Of a DNA stretch of 23,534 nucleotides, positions 21,450-23,534 are shown in pieces (the first letter of the stretch is position 1; each line of letters starts with the position of its first letter). Below the pieces are notes generated by a model. It saw nothing but the letters and a program-made list of their open reading frames with translations. It had not been told where the DNA came from and did not search any database. Source of the stretch: Apostichopus parvimensis (taxonomy: Eukaryota > Echinodermata > Holothuroidea > Aspidochirotida > Stichopodidae); contig KN884080.1 of assembly GCA_000934455.1 (NCBI GenBank), positions 5,495-29,028 on the forward strand, written 5' to 3'. The translations under genes and the position numbers were made by a program.

Positions 21450-21512
21450 GGATTCGATGAGGAGAGTTATCAGGAAAACCTGGCGGACTTCCACCGGGCA
21501 AGGCGCAAGTAA
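21450..21512 (+). CDS. Coding exon 5 (C-terminus) of the 90-residue protein
   Basis: This exon encodes residues 71-90, GFDEESYQENLADFHRARRK, then TAA at 21510-21512. The acceptor is strong (cttttcctcttgtttag). After the stop only two bases, CT, remain before the donor gtaagt at 21515, so the exon ends at 21514 and an intron splits the 3' UTR. An acidic first half (GFDEESYQEN) gives way to a basic end (HRARRK). The whole protein has no signal peptide or membrane span. With Phe, Tyr and Trp spread along it and six Pro, it is likely a small extended structural or adaptor protein. Function is unknown. Confidence 0.75.
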   Translation, partial: GFDEESYQENLADFHRARRK

Positions 21513-21514
21513 CT

Positions 21515-21873
21515 GTAAGTCAATACAGCTGAATATTCTCTACCTTAGTATTTAACATTGTATTTGTTAACAGTGATTGTGTCTGTCACTTTCAATTGTA
21601 AAATCTTAATATAATAAATAAATCTCCATCATTAACCACATTTTTTATTCTTATATCTGTAGTTTTCTAATCTTACCTGGTCACTAATATTATCTGCTTC
21701 AACAATAATTTGTTTTATTCTATTTTTTAATAACCAACCTCATCCCTGATTAAATGTATGAAGATGATTAATAAGTTCCTTCCATTAACAGAAATAAGAG
21801 TATATGTTTATTATTGCAATAATGTTAGATGTACACAATCTTCCTTTCCGCTGCTTAGGGCGTAAGAACGCCT
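21515..21873. other. Intron 5, first part
   Basis: The sequence is AT-rich and no gene or element is recognised. Confidence 0.45.
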
Positions 21874-22296
21874 TAACTTCAAAAAGATACATTTATTTAG
21901 CTGCTAACATGTGTGTTATTAGGCCTACTAAAACAATAATTGTAACTATTAGTATAATTCTACCCTTCCTCACTATATTATTAATTTTATCGAAATAAAT
22001 GAGAGATTATCGTGATTCCTCCTTTAATACTAACAGGGACAAAATCTGTCAGTATACATTTGAAAGTGTTCTAACGAAACGAAAAATAACTTCAAATAGA
22101 TACATTTATTTATCTGCTAACATGTGTGTTATTACTAAAACGGTTATTATAAATATTAGTATAATTCAACCCTTCCTCATTATATTATTAATTTTATCAA
22201 CAAAAGCATGATAGATTATCGTGAGTCCTCCTTTAATACTAACAGGGACAAACAATGTCAGTAAACATATCAGAGTTTAATAACGAAACGATATGG
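21874..22296. repeat. Tandem duplication, period about 210 bp
   Basis: Copy 1 (21874-22086) and copy 2 (22087-22296) share long blocks: gatacatttattta, ctgctaacatgtgtgttatta, attagtataattc, ccttcctca followed by tatattattaattttatc, tcctcctttaatactaacag, and aacgaaacg. Small indels have accumulated between them. Similar short open frames in both copies (21804-21998 and 21999-22211) reflect the duplication and are not supported as genes. Confidence 0.8.
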
Positions 22297-22527
22297 TGAC
22301 GTCACTCCATTGATGACACACAGAAAATAATAGAATCTGTGGAAAAGAAGAGAGTTACATCTGAGCAAGGTCATGGCTCGTCAGCTGTTTAGCATCTGTG
22401 ACCTAATTAGGGTCGTAACATGGAATATTTAAAAGATGTGATGTGGGATCAGGAAGGGGAGAAATGAAATACAGATTCGTGAATTAACAGACAGAAGGAA
22501 TGTCAAGAGCGTCATACCGGTCGGTTG

Positions 22528-22597
22528 CTTGTATCACGTGTCGCGGTGTTTTGTTAAGCTGGTTGGTTTAATTACTTGTATCACGTGTCGCGGTGTT
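22528..22597. repeat. Paired 23-bp repeat with CACGTG E-boxes
   Basis: An identical 23-bp word occurs at 22528-22550 and 22575-22597. It contains atcacgtgtcgcggtgtt, with a perfect CACGTG at 22535-22540 and 22582-22587. The copies are 47 bp apart in intron 5. CACGTG is bound by bHLH factors such as Myc/Max, USF and clock proteins. Function is unproven. Confidence 0.6.
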
Positions 22598-22745
22598 GGT
22601 TTATGGTACTGCTGGCGCTTTTTATGGGGCAGGGGGTTTGTGTAGGTCTTACTTCTCCATTGTTCTGTTAATAAGTAGTTTGCTCGATCCAGTTATGATG
22701 ATAGCAATATTACCTAATATATATCATTTTATCTTTATATTACAG

Positions 22746-23175
22746 CTCAAATGCATGATCATCTAACATCGCCAATCATCAGCAGGACTGTGACGTCATT
22801 CACTCTCTTCTCAAAACGATGAGAGTAAAATCAGTGAGAAAGAATCTGATAAAGGGTTTAGGTTGTTAATATCTCCCAAATACTACAAACATCGCCAGAT
22901 AGAGCCCTTGTATAATACACATGCATCTAGTCTAGTGTGATTGTGACGTCATAATATTTCTGTCTTCATTAAAGGTAATCTTGATGAACACTGTACCTTT
23001 TACAGTCAGTATGGATGGATCTTGTTTCGAGATTAAGTTGTACAATACAACTAATAACTCCAAATCATACAAAGATGTGAAATTTGAAGGTAACTGCATG
23101 TGTGTTATAAAGGATGGCTTTCAGCAGAATTTTAGTCTTAAGTTCAAAAGTCAATAAATAAGTCATATAATTAAT
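22746..23175 (+). other. 3' UTR terminal exon
   Basis: The acceptor tttatctttatattacag at 22745 follows intron 5. The exon holds no continuation of the reading frame, because the stop lies two bases before the previous junction. Two perfect CRE palindromes lie inside it (22791-22798 and 22944-22951). It ends near the AATAAA at 23153. Because the stop is within a few bases of the last junction, nonsense-mediated decay is not expected. The exact cleavage site is estimated. Confidence 0.55.
23153..23158 (+). terminator. Polyadenylation signal AATAAA
   Basis: A canonical AATAAA is followed about 30-45 bp later by a T/G-rich stretch (ttctggctttgtc). This is suitable for cleavage near 23170-23180. 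An earlier ATTAAA near 22970 is a weaker alternative. Confidence 0.55.
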
Positions 23176-23179
23176 GTTT

Positions 23180-23534
23180 CTACATCTATTCTGGCTTTGT
23201 CAGATATTCACCTTTAAAATATGCTGAATGTCTAGAATGCTCCTTTAAAGCTAATTTGACCGTGTCGTAGGCTCCTCAGTGCAGGTCTAAATATTAATGT
23301 GAAGCAATTGTTTCATAAATGTTAATGTTACTCAACAATGATAAGGTTTCTTTACTTCACATTCCAATCAGAGATAATTTTGATGAATTTCAATTCCATT
23401 TGTCTGTGTAAATGTTGTACAACGTAGAGTTTGTTCTTGTATTTGATGAACTGACATGACTGTCTCCGTATTATATTAAATAGTCCAGTAATCTTTACTG
23501 ATAAACTCAGCTGTTTAAAGTAACATGTCTCAAA
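23180..23534. other. Downstream flank
   Basis: No gene, repeat or regulatory element is recognised after the polyadenylation signal. Confidence 0.45.

Noticed and set aside
1-23534. tRNA, rRNA, CRISPR or bacterial-type operon features
   Set aside because: I saw no cloverleaf, conserved rRNA segment, regular spacer array or closely packed genes.

Overview
The window is animal nuclear DNA. It is AT-rich, has no dense run of open frames, and carries canonical GT-AG introns, a polyadenylation signal, minisatellites and several non-autonomous repeat elements. A GC-rich MITE-like element with ggcgtaggaa ends and a second C-tract element suggest a marine invertebrate, perhaps an echinoderm. That assignment is an inference from repeat style, not a database match.

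The main content is one small plus-strand gene spread over nearly the whole window. I assembled it by eye from exon edges and reading phase. Its coding exons are 664-680, 3162-3256, 7713-7774, 16570-16605 and 21450-21512. A last untranslated exon starts at 22746 and has an AATAAA at 23153. All four coding junctions keep frame (intron phases 2, 1, 0, 0). The product is exactly 90 residues with a stop codon. It is soluble, rich in aromatic residues and proline, and has an acidic part followed by a basic C-terminus. I do not recognise the family. The start codon lies inside a 14-bp X-box-like (RFX) motif, which hints at a cilium-related gene.

The introns hold the rest. Intron 1 contains an AT-rich array built around CTTAAG (2248-2605). 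Intron 2 contains a triple nuclear-receptor half-site (4168-4193), a minus-strand acidic/serine-rich open frame that may be a nested gene or exon (5757-6236), a C-tract repeat element (7040-7320) and a 38-bp minisatellite just before exon 3. Intron 3 is the largest at 8.8 kb. It holds three diverged copies of a long dispersed repeat, a 37-copy 21-bp minisatellite open in several frames, and five tandem perfect cAMP-response elements 270 bp before a 36-nt micro-exon. Intron 4 holds a candidate cassette exon, a foldback element and a MITE-like element. Intron 5, in the 3' UTR, holds a 210-bp tandem duplication and a paired E-box repeat.

The most interesting candidates are the 90-residue gene with its start-codon X-box, the CRE array, and the general excess of TGACGTCA across the window. 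No prokaryotic operon, CRISPR array, tRNA, rRNA or viral gene was seen.
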